Source: Flavobacterium phragmitis
GTDB taxonomy: Bacteria > Bacteroidota > Bacteroidia > Flavobacteriales > Flavobacteriaceae
Length of the DNA stretch: 64,000 nt
NCBI RefSeq assembly: GCF_900112575.1
Contig: NZ_FOMH01000011.1
Location: forward strand, 124,001 to 188,000
Reading direction: 5' to 3'
How positions within the stretch are numbered: the first letter of the stretch is position 1; every line of letters starts with the position of its first letter. The notes below the pieces were generated by a model. It did not search any database. It saw only the letters and a program-made list of their open reading frames with translations, and had not been told where the DNA came from. Position numbers and translations under genes: made by a program. Shown here piece after piece: positions 17,822 to 27,079 of the stretch.

Positions 17822-18706
17822 TTAAATTTTAACACCTTTTTTCTTTTGTTTTAAAAATTCCAACAAGTAGGTTCCATAACCCGACTTTAACAATGGTTGC
17901 GCAAGTTCTTCCAATTGATTATCATTAATAAATCCTTGTCTCCAAGCAATTTCTTCAATACAACCAACTTTTAGTCCTTGTCTTTCTTCTAAAACCTGAA
18001 CAAATTGACCAGCTTGCATTAAACTATTAAAAGTTCCTGTATCTAACCAAGCAGTACCTCTGCTCAATATACCAACTTTTAATTTGCCTTTTTCAAGATA
18101 AACTTTATTTACATCAGTAATTTCATATTCACCGCGAGCGCTTGGTTTTATATTTTTTGCTATTTCTACAACAGAATTGTCATAAAAATACAGGCCAGGA
18201 ACAGCATAATTTGATTTTGGTTCTTTTGGTTTTTCTTCTATCGAAATTGCTGTAAAATTTTCATCAAATTCAACTACTCCATATCTTTCAGGATCTGAAA
18301 CATGGTAGGCAAAAACAACTCCTCCATTTGGTTTTGTATTTGACTTTAAAAGCTCTTGCATGTTTGACCCGAAAAAAATATTATCTCCCAATATCAATGC
18401 TACATCATCATGACCAATAAATTCTTCTCCTATTACAAAAGCTTGAGCTAATCCATTTGGATCTGGTTGCTCAGCATAACTAAATTTGCAACCAATTGAA
18501 CTACCGTCTCCTAAAAGTTTTTTAAAATTAGGCAGATCGTGAGGCGTTGAAATAATTAAAATTTCATTTATTCCTGCCATCATCAAAGTTGACAATGGAT
18601 AGTATATCATTGGTTTATCATAAACTGGCATTAATTGCTTACTAACAGCCAATGTTAATGGGTGCAATCTTGTTCCTGAGCCCCCTGCTAATATAATAGC
18701 TTTCAT
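17822..18706 (-). CDS. rfbA: RmlA: glucose-1-phosphate thymidylyltransferase
   Basis: A 294-residue enzyme joining dTTP and Glc-1-P to dTDP-glucose, the entry to dTDP-L-rhamnose. The nucleotide loop 'LAGGSGTRLHPLTLAVSKQL' is at residues 6-25, the metal aspartate is in 'ALILGDNIFFG', and the sugar site contains 'FIEEKP'-like 'SIEEKPKEPKSNYA' and 'WLDTGTFNSL'. Length matches the family. It follows rmlD after 64 bases; rmlB is 33 kb upstream in the same direction. Confidence 0.98.
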   Translation of the reverse strand: MKAIILAGGSGTRLHPLTLAVSKQLMPVYDKPMIYYPLSTLMMAGINEILIISTPHDLPNFKKLLGDGSSIGCKFSYAEQPDPNGLAQAFVIGEEFIGHDDVALILGDNIFFGSNMQELLKSNTKPNGGVVFAYHVSDPERYGVVEFDENFTAISIEEKPKEPKSNYAVPGLYFYDNSVVEIAKNIKPSARGEYEITDVNKVYLEKGKLKVGILSRGTAWLDTGTFNSLMQAGQFVQVLEERQGLKVGCIEEIAWRQGFINDNQLEELAQPLLKSGYGTYLLEFLKQKKKGVKI

Positions 18707-18770
18707 AAATCTTACTTTTAGAATTCAGAATTTAAATTTCGGATTATTTCAAAATCTAAACTATTGTTTT

Positions 18771-19616
18771 TTAAATGAACATCTTTTTTAAACTTTTTTT
18801 ATAATATGGTATGTCTAAATTATAAGTTTTTTTAATTTTATCCTTATTCAGTAATGAAAAACTAGGTCTTTTTGCAGGTGTTGGATATGAAGAAGATGGA
18901 ATCCCTCCTATTTTGCAATTATAATCACCTAATTCTTTTATAGAAACAGCGAAATCAAACCAACTAATTTCTCCTTCATTTGAGTAATTATAGATACCTG
19001 GAAACCATTCTGATGACTGAACAATATCAATCATTGCTTGAGCTAAATCTGCAGCATAGGTTGGCGAACCTATTTGATCATTTACAACATTAATTTCCTC
19101 TTTCTCCCGCATCAGTCTTTGCATGGTTTTCACAAAATTATTTCCAAATTTACTGTAAACCCAAGAAGTTCTAATCACAATCGAATCTGGATTTTCTCTT
19201 AAACAAGCAACTTCACCTGCTAGTTTACTTTCTCCATAGACATTTATAGGATTTGTTTCTGCTTCCTCGTCTAAAGCAATTGAAGAAAATCCATCAAAAA
19301 CATAATCTGTCGAAATATGAATTAATTTTACATTATTTTCTTTTGCATATTTTGCAATTAATTCTACTGCTAAATGATTTATCTTAAAAGCTAAATCTCT
19401 TTCCGACTCCGCCTTATCTACCGCAGTATATGCTCCACAATTAAAAATAATATCTGGTTTAATTTCTCTTAATTGAGATTGAAGCAATTCCAAGTCATCT
19501 AATGCTACTTTTGTTCGGTCAGCAAATATCCACTCATAGTTAGAATATGAAGAAGCTAAAACTAAAAGTTCAGATCCTAACTGCCCTTTTGCACCAGTTA
19601 CAAGAATCTTTCTCAT
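18771..19616 (-). CDS. rfbD: RmlD: dTDP-4-dehydrorhamnose reductase
   Basis: A 281-residue short-chain reductase for the last step of dTDP-L-rhamnose synthesis. NAD(P)H loop 'VTGAKGQLGSELL' lies at the N-terminus, the active-site serine/threonine in 'HISTDYVFDG', the Y-x3-K pair in 'VYGESKLAGE', and 'RTSWVYSKFGNNFVKTM' is a family signature. It shares one base with rmlC upstream (TAATG-type overlap), implying coupled translation. Confidence 0.97.
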   Translation of the reverse strand: MRKILVTGAKGQLGSELLVLASSYSNYEWIFADRTKVALDDLELLQSQLREIKPDIIFNCGAYTAVDKAESERDLAFKINHLAVELIAKYAKENNVKLIHISTDYVFDGFSSIALDEEAETNPINVYGESKLAGEVACLRENPDSIVIRTSWVYSKFGNNFVKTMQRLMREKEEINVVNDQIGSPTYAADLAQAMIDIVQSSEWFPGIYNYSNEGEISWFDFAVSIKELGDYNCKIGGIPSSSYPTPAKRPSFSLLNKDKIKKTYNLDIPYYKKSLKKMFI

Positions 19617-20164
19617 TAAAACAGACTATTACATTTCTCAATAAAAGGTAGAATTTGATCTTTTTCTGAAACTATTGCTTCATCTAAATTCATTCCCCAA
19701 TCAATATTTAATGAGGGATCATCATATTTAATTCCTCCTTCTGAATCTTTATTGTAAAACTGATCACATTTATACATAACTGATGCTGTTTCACTAATGA
19801 CAGAAAATCCATGAGCAAATCCTTGAGGCACTAATAACTGTTTTTTATTTTCTGCTGACAATAGAATACTAAACGACTTTCCATACGTTGGAGAATTTTT
19901 TCTTAAATCAACAGCAACATCTATAATTTCTCCTTCTAAAACACGTACTAATTTTGTTTGACCAAAAGGTGGATTTTGATAATGTAATCCTCTTAAAGTT
20001 CCTTTTTTTGAAAAAGATTGGTTATCTTGAACAAAATCAATATCAATTCCTAAATCTTCAAATTTATTTTTACTGTATGATTCAAAAAAGCAACCTCTTT
20101 CATCACCAAAAACTATTGGTTCTACAATTACTAGATCTTTTATAAATGTTTCTTCGATTTTCAT
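19616..20164 (-). CDS. rfbC: RmlC: dTDP-4-dehydrorhamnose 3,5-epimerase
   Basis: A 182-residue cupin. 'FQDNQSFSK'-like 'FVQDNQSFSKKGTLRGLHYQ' carries the catalytic histidine of the 'RGLHYQ' motif, 'VDLRKNSPTYGK' the substrate-binding face, and 'VPQGFAHGF' the second histidine. It converts dTDP-4-keto-6-deoxyglucose to the L-lyxo isomer for RmlD. The size is standard. Gene order C-D-A with rmlB elsewhere is unusual compared with the usual contiguous B-D-A-C block. Confidence 0.98.
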   Translation of the reverse strand: MKIEETFIKDLVIVEPIVFGDERGCFFESYSKNKFEDLGIDIDFVQDNQSFSKKGTLRGLHYQNPPFGQTKLVRVLEGEIIDVAVDLRKNSPTYGKSFSILLSAENKKQLLVPQGFAHGFSVISETASVMYKCDQFYNKDSEGGIKYDDPSLNIDWGMNLDEAIVSEKDQILPFIEKCNSLF

Positions 20165-20172
20165 TTTTAATT

Positions 20173-21312
20173 TTATTTAAAGAAGTTATTTAAAACCTCT
20201 TTAATTCTATTTTTTTCTTCGTCAGTTAAATTTGAACCAGATGGTAGACATAACCCATTTTCAAAAAGTGTTTCGGCAACTTTATTTCCATAATATGGGA
20301 ATTCTTGAAATATTGGTTGTAAATGCATTGGTTTCCAAAGAGGTCTACTTTCAATATTTTCATTCTCAAAAGCCAAACGCAAATCCTCTCTTGTTTTTCC
20401 ATTTGCTTTTTGAGGATCTATAACAATTGCGGACAACCAATGATTTGAAAAATAATCACTATTTGGTTCTATAAGGATATTTACACCTTCAATTTCTTTA
20501 AAATAATCAACATAAAATTCATGCATATTTCTTCTTAATTGAATATGCTCATCTAAAACTTCCATCTGACCTCTTCCGATACCTGCACATATGTTACTCA
20601 TCCTATAATTATATCCAACATGACTATGCTGATAATGTGGTGTATTATCTCTAGCTTGTGTTGAAAGAAATACAGCTTGATCTTTTACCTCTTTATTTTT
20701 CATTACAATTGCACCTCCTCCTGAAGTTGTTATAATTTTGTTTCCATTAAAAGAAAGAATTCCTATTTCTCCAAATGTTCCACATTTTTGATTTTTATAG
20801 CTACTTCCTAAAGCTTCAGCACTATCTTCAAGAATTGGAATGCTGTATTTATTTGTTATTTTATTAATTTCTTCAATATTATATGGCATTCCATAAAGAT
20901 GAACGCCAATTATCGCTTTAGGTTTTTTACCTTTAGAAATTCTTTCAACTATTGCTTTTTCTAATGCATTTGGACAAATATTCCAAGTATCAGGTTCACT
21001 ATCAATAAATATAGGCGTAGCTCCTAAATACATAATTGGATTTGCTGAAGCAGAGAAAGTCATACTTTGACAAATAACTTCATCTCCAGCTTGAACACCT
21101 AACAAAATTAAACCTAAGTGAATAGCCGCAGTTCCAGAACTCAATGCTCCCACATGAACTTCTTCATTTAGATATTCTTTTAGGTCATTTTCAAAACCAT
21201 TTACATTTGGACCTAAAGGAGCAACCCAATTTGTATCAAATGCTTCTTTTACATATTTCTCTTCTGTTCCTCCCATATGAGGAGATGATAACCATATTTT
21301 TGAATTATTCAT
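20173..21312 (-). CDS. PglE-like DegT aminotransferase
   Basis: A 379-residue PLP-dependent sugar aminotransferase. Opening 'KIWLSSPHMGGTEEKYVKEA' is characteristic of the PglE group that aminates UDP-4-keto-6-deoxy-GlcNAc. The PLP aspartate is in 'ILEDSAEALGS', the Schiff-base lysine in 'SFNGNKIITTSGGGAIV', and 'GYNYRMSNICAGIGRGQ' forms the substrate loop. Substrate would come from the PglF-like dehydratase. No acetyltransferase sits next to it; its neighbours are a HAD phosphatase and an ATP-grasp ligase, so the 4-amino group may receive something other than acetyl. Confidence 0.93.
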   Translation of the reverse strand: MNNSKIWLSSPHMGGTEEKYVKEAFDTNWVAPLGPNVNGFENDLKEYLNEEVHVGALSSGTAAIHLGLILLGVQAGDEVICQSMTFSASANPIMYLGATPIFIDSEPDTWNICPNALEKAIVERISKGKKPKAIIGVHLYGMPYNIEEINKITNKYSIPILEDSAEALGSSYKNQKCGTFGEIGILSFNGNKIITTSGGGAIVMKNKEVKDQAVFLSTQARDNTPHYQHSHVGYNYRMSNICAGIGRGQMEVLDEHIQLRRNMHEFYVDYFKEIEGVNILIEPNSDYFSNHWLSAIVIDPQKANGKTREDLRLAFENENIESRPLWKPMHLQPIFQEFPYYGNKVAETLFENGLCLPSGSNLTDEEKNRIKEVLNNFFK

Positions 21313-21314
21313 TT

Positions 21315-21986
21315 TTATTTTTCAATAATGTTTAAAACTTCTTCTAGATTATTTATACGATAATTTGGTAAATATTCTTTATCAAAATTAAATTTTTGCT
21401 TGTGAATATTTTTGCCATTATCTAAAACACATATTGTCGTCCAGCCTAATAAATTTCCCGCAAAAAAATCTTTTTTTACATTGTCACCTATATAAACATA
21501 TTCGCATTCCGGATACAATTTCTCAAAAAATTGGAAATTTTTAAGATCAGGTTTTTCTGAGCCAAATTCTTCAGAAATTATAATATTTTCAAAGTATTTT
21601 TCAATATTAAGGGAAGTTATTTTATTTCTCTGCTGAACAGATCTTCCATCAGTAATAATTCCTAATTTGTTTTCTTTTTCTTTTAAGTAGTTTAATAAGT
21701 TCTCAACCGAATTTTCTAATTTAATTTGAGGAATATGATTTCTATAATATCTCAAAAGATCTTCAACTGTGATATCTTTGATATTGTACTTTTCTAAAAT
21801 TTCAAAAAAAACGTTCTTTTTTAAGTCATATAAAGAATACATTTCCTCAAAAATTTTTTCCTTAGAAATTTGATTTATCAATGTTTCAGATAAATATTCA
21901 GATATTTCTTTATATGCAGATATCAAATAGTCTAATTCATTATACAAAGTATCATCTAAATCAAAAACAATAATTTTAGCTTTCAT
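21315..21986 (-). CDS. HAD-family hydrolase
   Basis: A 223-residue haloacid-dehalogenase phosphatase of the subclass with a helical cap. Motif I is 'IIVFDLDDTLYNE' (nucleophile and acid aspartates), motif II 'LGIITDGRS', motif III lysine in 'FGSEKPDLKNF', motif IV 'YIGDNVKKDFF'. It overlaps the ATP-grasp gene by 11 bases and lies two bases from the PglE-like gene. Substrate unknown; context suggests an intermediate or by-product of amino-sugar modification. Confidence 0.9.
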   Translation of the reverse strand: MKAKIIVFDLDDTLYNELDYLISAYKEISEYLSETLINQISKEKIFEEMYSLYDLKKNVFFEILEKYNIKDITVEDLLRYYRNHIPQIKLENSVENLLNYLKEKENKLGIITDGRSVQQRNKITSLNIEKYFENIIISEEFGSEKPDLKNFQFFEKLYPECEYVYIGDNVKKDFFAGNLLGWTTICVLDNGKNIHKQKFNFDKEYLPNYRINNLEEVLNIIEK

Positions 21987-22941
21987 AATTACGGACTAAT
22001 ATTTCGTCATCATACCTCAACATCAGCAAATTATCTTCCCAATCGTTATAAAAAGTAATTTCCTCATCTAATAAGTACTCTTTAATAATCCATAATGGAT
22101 AATTTGCTCCAGATAAATAACTTAACGGAAATCCTCCACCGAAACGAGGGTTTATTTCTATTCCAATAATTCTGTTAGTATTTGAATTATAAAAAATCTG
22201 AATAGTTAAACAACCTACTGCACCATCAATTTTAGGTAATTTGTCTTTTAGATAATTTAAAATAAAATTTTTACAAGTAACTCCTTTACTAATTTCGCCA
22301 CTTCTTACTGCTATTCTTTTTCTTGGAACCGCACATTTTAATTCTCCATTTCTATTGTAATATGCATCAATCGTAAATTCATCAAATAAATTAGAATCAA
22401 TATATTCCATAAACATCAATTTCTCATTATTAAAATGATATTCCGTTAATTCATCCTTCTTATTTATCAAAAAAATATCTTTACTCAAACTTCCATCGTA
22501 AGGTTTAATAAATAAAGGGAACTCTGGATTTAATTTATCATATGGTTTAGGGATATCTATTTCATGATCTTTAAAAAAAAGATTAATTAACCTTTTATCT
22601 CTGCATTTTTTTATAAAATCTTCGTTTGAAACTATTACTTCTATCCCTTCATTTTTAAACATTAGCTTATTTGTAGACAGGAAAATTAATTCTGTATCAA
22701 TAGTTGGAATCACTAGTTTTATTTTCCAATCCTTACAAATAGATATCAATTCTTTTATATAATCAGCGTCATCGACTCTTTTCACGGCTTTGTATCCATC
22801 TGAAACTTGACAAGCTGGTGAAAGATTAGGACTCATGTCTACGGTATAGACCATACCTGTCGAAAAAGTTTTTTTTAGTTCATTCTTAAAAGCTCTTACC
22901 AAAGACACTCTTTGTCCTGCTGAAGTTATTAATATATTCAT
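21976..22941 (-). CDS. ATP-grasp ligase
   Basis: A 321-residue carbamoyl-phosphate-synthase-like ATP-grasp protein. An N-terminal Rossmann-like fold ('NILITSAGQRVSLVRAF') precedes the grasp domain with 'FPLFIKPYDGSLSKDIF' (ATP lysine) and 'IIGIEINPRFGGGFPLSYL' (Mg-binding Glu and Asn). Such enzymes join a carboxylate to an amine through an acyl phosphate. Between a PglC-like transferase and a PglE-like aminotransferase it could acylate the 4-amino sugar with an amino acid or other acid. That role is inference. Confidence 0.85.
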   Translation of the reverse strand: MNILITSAGQRVSLVRAFKNELKKTFSTGMVYTVDMSPNLSPACQVSDGYKAVKRVDDADYIKELISICKDWKIKLVIPTIDTELIFLSTNKLMFKNEGIEVIVSNEDFIKKCRDKRLINLFFKDHEIDIPKPYDKLNPEFPLFIKPYDGSLSKDIFLINKKDELTEYHFNNEKLMFMEYIDSNLFDEFTIDAYYNRNGELKCAVPRKRIAVRSGEISKGVTCKNFILNYLKDKLPKIDGAVGCLTIQIFYNSNTNRIIGIEINPRFGGGFPLSYLSGANYPLWIIKEYLLDEEITFYNDWEDNLLMLRYDDEILVRNYES

Positions 22942-22946
22942 TTCGT

Positions 22947-23549
22947 TTAATTTCCTTTAAAATATTCCATAGTTGCCTGTCCTTCTTGTGAAATTCCTAC
23001 AGGTTTAAAGATTTTTTTAATAGTTAAAAATATGATTCGAATATCCAATCCAAAGCTCAAATTATCTACGTAATAAACATCAAATTTAAATTTTTCCTGC
23101 CACAAAATTGCATTTCTTCCATTGATTTGCGCCCAACCTGTTATTCCTGGTCTTACATTATGTCTCTTTTTTTGAAAGTCATTGTATAGTGGTAAATATT
23201 CTGGCAATAATGGTCTTGGACCTATTAAACTCATATCTCCTTTTAATACATTAATTAATTGAGGCAGCTCATCTAGAGATGTTTTTCTAACAAAAATCCC
23301 CACTTTTGTCAGTCGTTCTGCATCTGACAATAAATTTCCTTGAATATCTTTTTTATCATTCATGGTTTTGAATTTTATAATCTTAAATATTTTTTCATTT
23401 TTCCCTGGACGTTTTTGAACAAAAAACGGCTTTCCTTTATTCGCAAAAGCTAAAAAAACGACTAGAATAATTAAAATTGGTAAAAAAATAAGCAAAACTA
23501 AAAATGATAGAATGATATCAATAAAGCGTTTAAAAAAAAATCTATACAT
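22947..23549 (-). CDS. PglC/WcaJ-type initiating phosphoglycosyl transferase
   Basis: A 200-residue monotopic transferase that moves a sugar-1-phosphate onto undecaprenyl phosphate and so starts glycan assembly. One N-terminal re-entrant hydrophobic segment (about 10-35), then 'FKIIKFKTM', the catalytic Asp-Glu pair in 'RKTSLDELPQLINVLKGDMS', 'IGPRPLLPEYL' and 'RHNVRPGITGWAQINGRN'. The small size, without the extra membrane domain of WbaP or WcaJ, is that of PglC, which uses UDP-diNAcBac. It overlaps the upstream WbuB-like gene by eight bases. Confidence 0.93.
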   Translation of the reverse strand: MYRFFFKRFIDIILSFLVLLIFLPILIILVVFLAFANKGKPFFVQKRPGKNEKIFKIIKFKTMNDKKDIQGNLLSDAERLTKVGIFVRKTSLDELPQLINVLKGDMSLIGPRPLLPEYLPLYNDFQKKRHNVRPGITGWAQINGRNAILWQEKFKFDVYYVDNLSFGLDIRIIFLTIKKIFKPVGISQEGQATMEYFKGN

Positions 23550-24744
23550 TGATTTTATGTATTATTAAGTCATAAGATTTATCAACAGTAAATTCATTGT
23601 GGAGTAAATTCCAGGCATTCTCCTGCATATTAGACAAATTGTCTTCGTCTAAGACTCTTTCGATAGCTCTATTCATTGCTAAGATGTCTCCCGAAATAAC
23701 CGAAAATCCACAATTGTTTTTTTCAATTACTTTTCCAATATCTGTATTAGTATCTGTTGCTGCAATTATTGGTTTTTTCATTTCCAAATAAGACAACATT
23801 CTCGACGGGAAATTAGGTATCGTAAAATCTTTGTGTAAAAAAATCATTCCCACATCGCATGCATTTAACAATAAGTCATAATCAGTTTTAGACAAACCAT
23901 TTAATAACAAAGCGTTTCTTGGTTTCTTAACTTGAAACCATTCGCTTAACTTCTTGTACTCTGTTCCAGATCCTACAATTAAGAAGAATGCTTCTCGATG
24001 TAAATTTACTTCTATTGTCTCTAACAAGAAATCAACTCCTTGAGGCTTACCGAGGTTACCTCCATAAACCAAAATCTTTTTATCAAGAGGTAAATTATAT
24101 TTTTTCTTTATATTTATTTTTTCAGAATTCTCCTGAATAAGACTAATTGGTTCAATTGTATTAGGATTTACCTCAACTTTCTCCAATTTAATTGTTGGAT
24201 TATGCTTTAAAATATACTCAACATTAGCTTCAGACATACAGCCAATTGTATCCGATAAATCATATAATCTTTTCTCTTTTTTTAAAAAGAAATTATGCAT
24301 TATCCCATCTTGTTTTAGCAATTTCATGTCAACTGCATTTTGAGGAAAAATATCTTTCAACAAAAGATATGAATAAGCATTATCTCTTTTCTTTATAAAA
24401 TTAATAACCTTTGAAAAAGTTATTGGAGGTGTGGAATATATAATAAGATCAAATTTTATTTCACAAAGATTTTTTTTGATTGCTGAAAGAAATTGATATT
24501 CTATAGCTAAAGTTCCTATACCTTTTTCTATTATATTAGTTTTTTGAAGATTAAAGGTTTGTACATTTAAGATTGTTCCTTCTGTTTCTTTTATTAAGTT
24601 AGTTTTCTTTTTTTCTCTTCTTTCGATAGGACAAACGGCATAAACTTCATGACCTTCCTTATAAAATTTACGAAGCAGATCATTATAAATCCCTCTATCT
24701 CTAAAAGAATTAATTTTAACCATTGTTAAAAAAAGTACTTTCAT
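23542..24744 (-). CDS. wbuB: WbuB-like GT4 glycosyltransferase (probable L-FucNAc transferase)
   Basis: A 400-residue GT4 enzyme. The ATG at 24742-24744 ('MKVLFLTMVKINSFRDRG') is preferred to a TTG seven codons upstream inside fnlC. 'YLLLKDIFPQNAVDMKLL' and 'CMSEANVEYIL' match WbuB/WcaI-like enzymes; the donor domain starts 'ILVYGGNLGKPQGVDFLL' and 'FPSRMLSYLEMKKPIIA' holds the donor-site glutamate. Its place directly after fnlC is the same as in E. coli O26/O145-type clusters, where WbuB transfers L-FucNAc. Here the donor could be L-FucNAc or its amidino form. Confidence 0.87.
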   Translation of the reverse strand: MKVLFLTMVKINSFRDRGIYNDLLRKFYKEGHEVYAVCPIERREKKKTNLIKETEGTILNVQTFNLQKTNIIEKGIGTLAIEYQFLSAIKKNLCEIKFDLIIYSTPPITFSKVINFIKKRDNAYSYLLLKDIFPQNAVDMKLLKQDGIMHNFFLKKEKRLYDLSDTIGCMSEANVEYILKHNPTIKLEKVEVNPNTIEPISLIQENSEKINIKKKYNLPLDKKILVYGGNLGKPQGVDFLLETIEVNLHREAFFLIVGSGTEYKKLSEWFQVKKPRNALLLNGLSKTDYDLLLNACDVGMIFLHKDFTIPNFPSRMLSYLEMKKPIIAATDTNTDIGKVIEKNNCGFSVISGDILAMNRAIERVLDEDNLSNMQENAWNLLHNEFTVDKSYDLIIHKINV

Positions 24745-24746
24745 TC

Positions 24747-25889
24747 TTAATTCAGCTCTCTCCAAACTACACGTTTCACATAATCAGTATAACTTAAGAT
24801 AATGCGAACCATTTTTTCAGAAACATTTGGCATTGAATAATCTGCAACAGGTCTAAAGTTTCTTTCCTTTCCTATCTTTTGATACTGAAGTTGCACCAAT
24901 CCCTGTAAAACTCTTTCTGGACTTAAACCCACCATCATAACAGAAGTCTCTTCCATTGCTTCTGGCCTTTCGTGTGCATCTCTAATATTAAGAGCTCTAA
25001 AGTTTAGTACTGAAGATTCTTCCGAAATAGTACCCGAATCAGACAAAACAGCAAAAGACCTCATTTGCAAAGCATTATAATCATTAAATCCTAAAGGTTT
25101 TAAGAATTGTACATTTTTATGCATTTGAATATTTTTCAACTCAATCATATTTCTTGTTCGGGGATGCGTACTTACAATAATTGGATAGTTGTATTTTTCA
25201 GCAATAAGGTTTAAGCTATCCATCAATCCACGAAAATTAACTTCGCTATTAATATTCTCTTCTCTATGAGATGATACTACAAAAAACTTCCCTTCTTCTA
25301 ATCCTAATCTTTCTAAAACATCAGAAGATTCAATTGAAGGTAAATAGTGATTTAAAACCTCAAACATTGGAGAGCCTGTTTTGATAATTCTATCTGCAGG
25401 CAGACCTTCTCTCAGCAAATATTCTCTAGCTATATCACTATATGTTAGATTAATATCAGAAGTGTGATCAACTATTTTTCTATTTGTTTCTTCTGGTACG
25501 CGTTGGTCGAAACAACGATTTCCTGCTTCCATATGAAAAATTGGAATATGTCTTTTCTTTGCCGGAATTGCGCATAAACAACTATTGGTGTCACCCAAAA
25601 CCAAAAAAGCATCTGGTTTTTCAGACTCAAGTAAAGGATCTATTTTTATTAAAATTTGACCTACCGTTTCAGTAGCTGTTGCTCCTGCAGCATTTAAAAA
25701 GAAATCTGGTTTACGAATTCCTAAGTCATCAAAAAATATCTGATTTAATTCATAGTCATAATTTTGACCTGTATGTACAATAATATGTTCAATTGCATCG
25801 GAATTATCTAAGGCTGCCATTACTCTCGAAAGTCTAATAATTTCGGGTCTTGTCCCAACAACAGTCATTACTTTTAATTGTGATTTCAT
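24747..25889 (-). CDS. fnlC: FnlC/WbjD: UDP-HexNAc C2 epimerase for UDP-L-FucNAc
   Basis: A 380-residue UDP-N-acetylhexosamine 2-epimerase. 'MTVVGTRPEIIRLSRVM', 'VHTGQNYDYELNQIFF', 'LVLGDTNSCLCAIPA', 'HMEAGNRCFDQRVPEETN' and 'VVSSHREENI' are the conserved nucleotide and catalytic segments; the 'GNRCFD' form is that of FnlC/CapG, not of the ManNAc-forming WecB. It completes the FnlA-FnlB-FnlC route to UDP-L-FucNAc. It follows fnlB by 23 bases. Confidence 0.95.
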   Translation of the reverse strand: MKSQLKVMTVVGTRPEIIRLSRVMAALDNSDAIEHIIVHTGQNYDYELNQIFFDDLGIRKPDFFLNAAGATATETVGQILIKIDPLLESEKPDAFLVLGDTNSCLCAIPAKKRHIPIFHMEAGNRCFDQRVPEETNRKIVDHTSDINLTYSDIAREYLLREGLPADRIIKTGSPMFEVLNHYLPSIESSDVLERLGLEEGKFFVVSSHREENINSEVNFRGLMDSLNLIAEKYNYPIIVSTHPRTRNMIELKNIQMHKNVQFLKPLGFNDYNALQMRSFAVLSDSGTISEESSVLNFRALNIRDAHERPEAMEETSVMMVGLSPERVLQGLVQLQYQKIGKERNFRPVADYSMPNVSEKMVRIILSYTDYVKRVVWRELN

Positions 25890-25912
25890 TATATAAAATA
25901 AATTATTACTTT

Positions 25913-27031
25913 TTAAACGTTTTCAAAATAGGTATCTGGATCACTCGGATCGTAAAACTCATTTATCCAAAAATTGGTATATAGTACTTCTTCTCCAATA
26001 TTCTTAATATTATGGGTGTACCAAATTGGCATGTCTACAAATGACGGTTCATTTCCATCAAGATAAAAGTCTAAAATCTCATCTGTTCCAATACGCCTCA
26101 ACTGAATTAAAGCTTTTCCTTTAATTACTGCAAAACGCTCAATTTTTCTTGTATGGTAGTGATTCCCTCGCGTTATTGCTGGAACTGTTGTTGAAAAAGA
26201 TACCTGCCCCCCTACACCAAGTCTGATAATTTCTACAAAAGATCCTCTTGAATCTGTATGCTCAACAAATTTTACTGGAAAGTGATTTTTTATATCCATG
26301 TAACAACGAAAAGTATTGAATAAATTCAATTCGAATTTATTATTTATACATGGTATAATTCCTTTATCTTGATATTCTGCCTTATACATTTCTAAAAATT
26401 TTAGAATCTGAGAGACTTTTGATTCCGAAGTATGCTTTACCAATACCTCCGGATTTCCTTTACCTGATCTTATCTCTGTAAGTATCACATCAACTAGTTC
26501 TCCTACGTAAATAAGTTTTAAGTCACCATCTACATCAATGGTAGGAACTTCATTATGAGATAATTTATGACAAAAAGTAGCAATTACCGAATTATAATTG
26601 GGATGTCCAAAAGGTCCAAAAACATTAGGAATAATCATTCCTGTAAACTTTCCATCCGAATTATTGGCCCAGTGAATCATTAATTCTCGGCCTTCTTTCT
26701 TTGATTTTCCGTAAAGATTATCTCTCTCTTCCTGCGTTGATGAAGAAAATAAAACATGTGCTTTACTATTAGTCTTATTTAAAGAATTGACTAATTTTTG
26801 AACAAGGCTTAAATTAGTATCGTAAATTACCTGTGGATCATTATGACGATTCATAGCTGCCAAATGCACAATCACATTACATTGTGATACGAAATCATCT
26901 AATTTATTTTCATCTTCAAAATACTCTTTTTTGAAATCAATTCTTTCGAATTGTTCTTGAAACAGACCTAGAGTATTGTACAAATGTGACCCGACAAAAC
27001 CTGCTTGTCCTGTAATTCCTATTTTTAACAT
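25913..27031 (-). CDS. fnlB: FnlB/WbjC/CapF: bifunctional epimerase-reductase
   Basis: A 372-residue two-domain enzyme. The N-terminal short-chain dehydrogenase part ('MLKIGITGQAGFVGSHLYN', 'LYGKSKKEGRELM') reduces C4, and the C-terminal cupin from about residue 250 ('RGNHYHTRKIERFAVIKGKA') epimerises C3, as in CapF. Length and domain order match the family. Its partner fnlA is 10 kb upstream, which is abnormal: fnlA-B-C are normally adjacent. The 48-base gap before it marks the right-to-left exit of the inserted cassette. Confidence 0.95.
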   Translation of the reverse strand: MLKIGITGQAGFVGSHLYNTLGLFQEQFERIDFKKEYFEDENKLDDFVSQCNVIVHLAAMNRHNDPQVIYDTNLSLVQKLVNSLNKTNSKAHVLFSSSTQEERDNLYGKSKKEGRELMIHWANNSDGKFTGMIIPNVFGPFGHPNYNSVIATFCHKLSHNEVPTIDVDGDLKLIYVGELVDVILTEIRSGKGNPEVLVKHTSESKVSQILKFLEMYKAEYQDKGIIPCINNKFELNLFNTFRCYMDIKNHFPVKFVEHTDSRGSFVEIIRLGVGGQVSFSTTVPAITRGNHYHTRKIERFAVIKGKALIQLRRIGTDEILDFYLDGNEPSFVDMPIWYTHNIKNIGEEVLYTNFWINEFYDPSDPDTYFENV

Positions 27032-27079
27032 ATTTGTTCTTTAATTTTTAATAAATGTATTATAACAACAGTTTCTTAA

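Noticed and set aside
24745..24765. TTG-initiated extensions of several genes (also at 6419, 9590, 36742 and 52476)
   Set aside because: Each extension only translates the end of the upstream gene, and an ATG at the start of the conserved fold is available.
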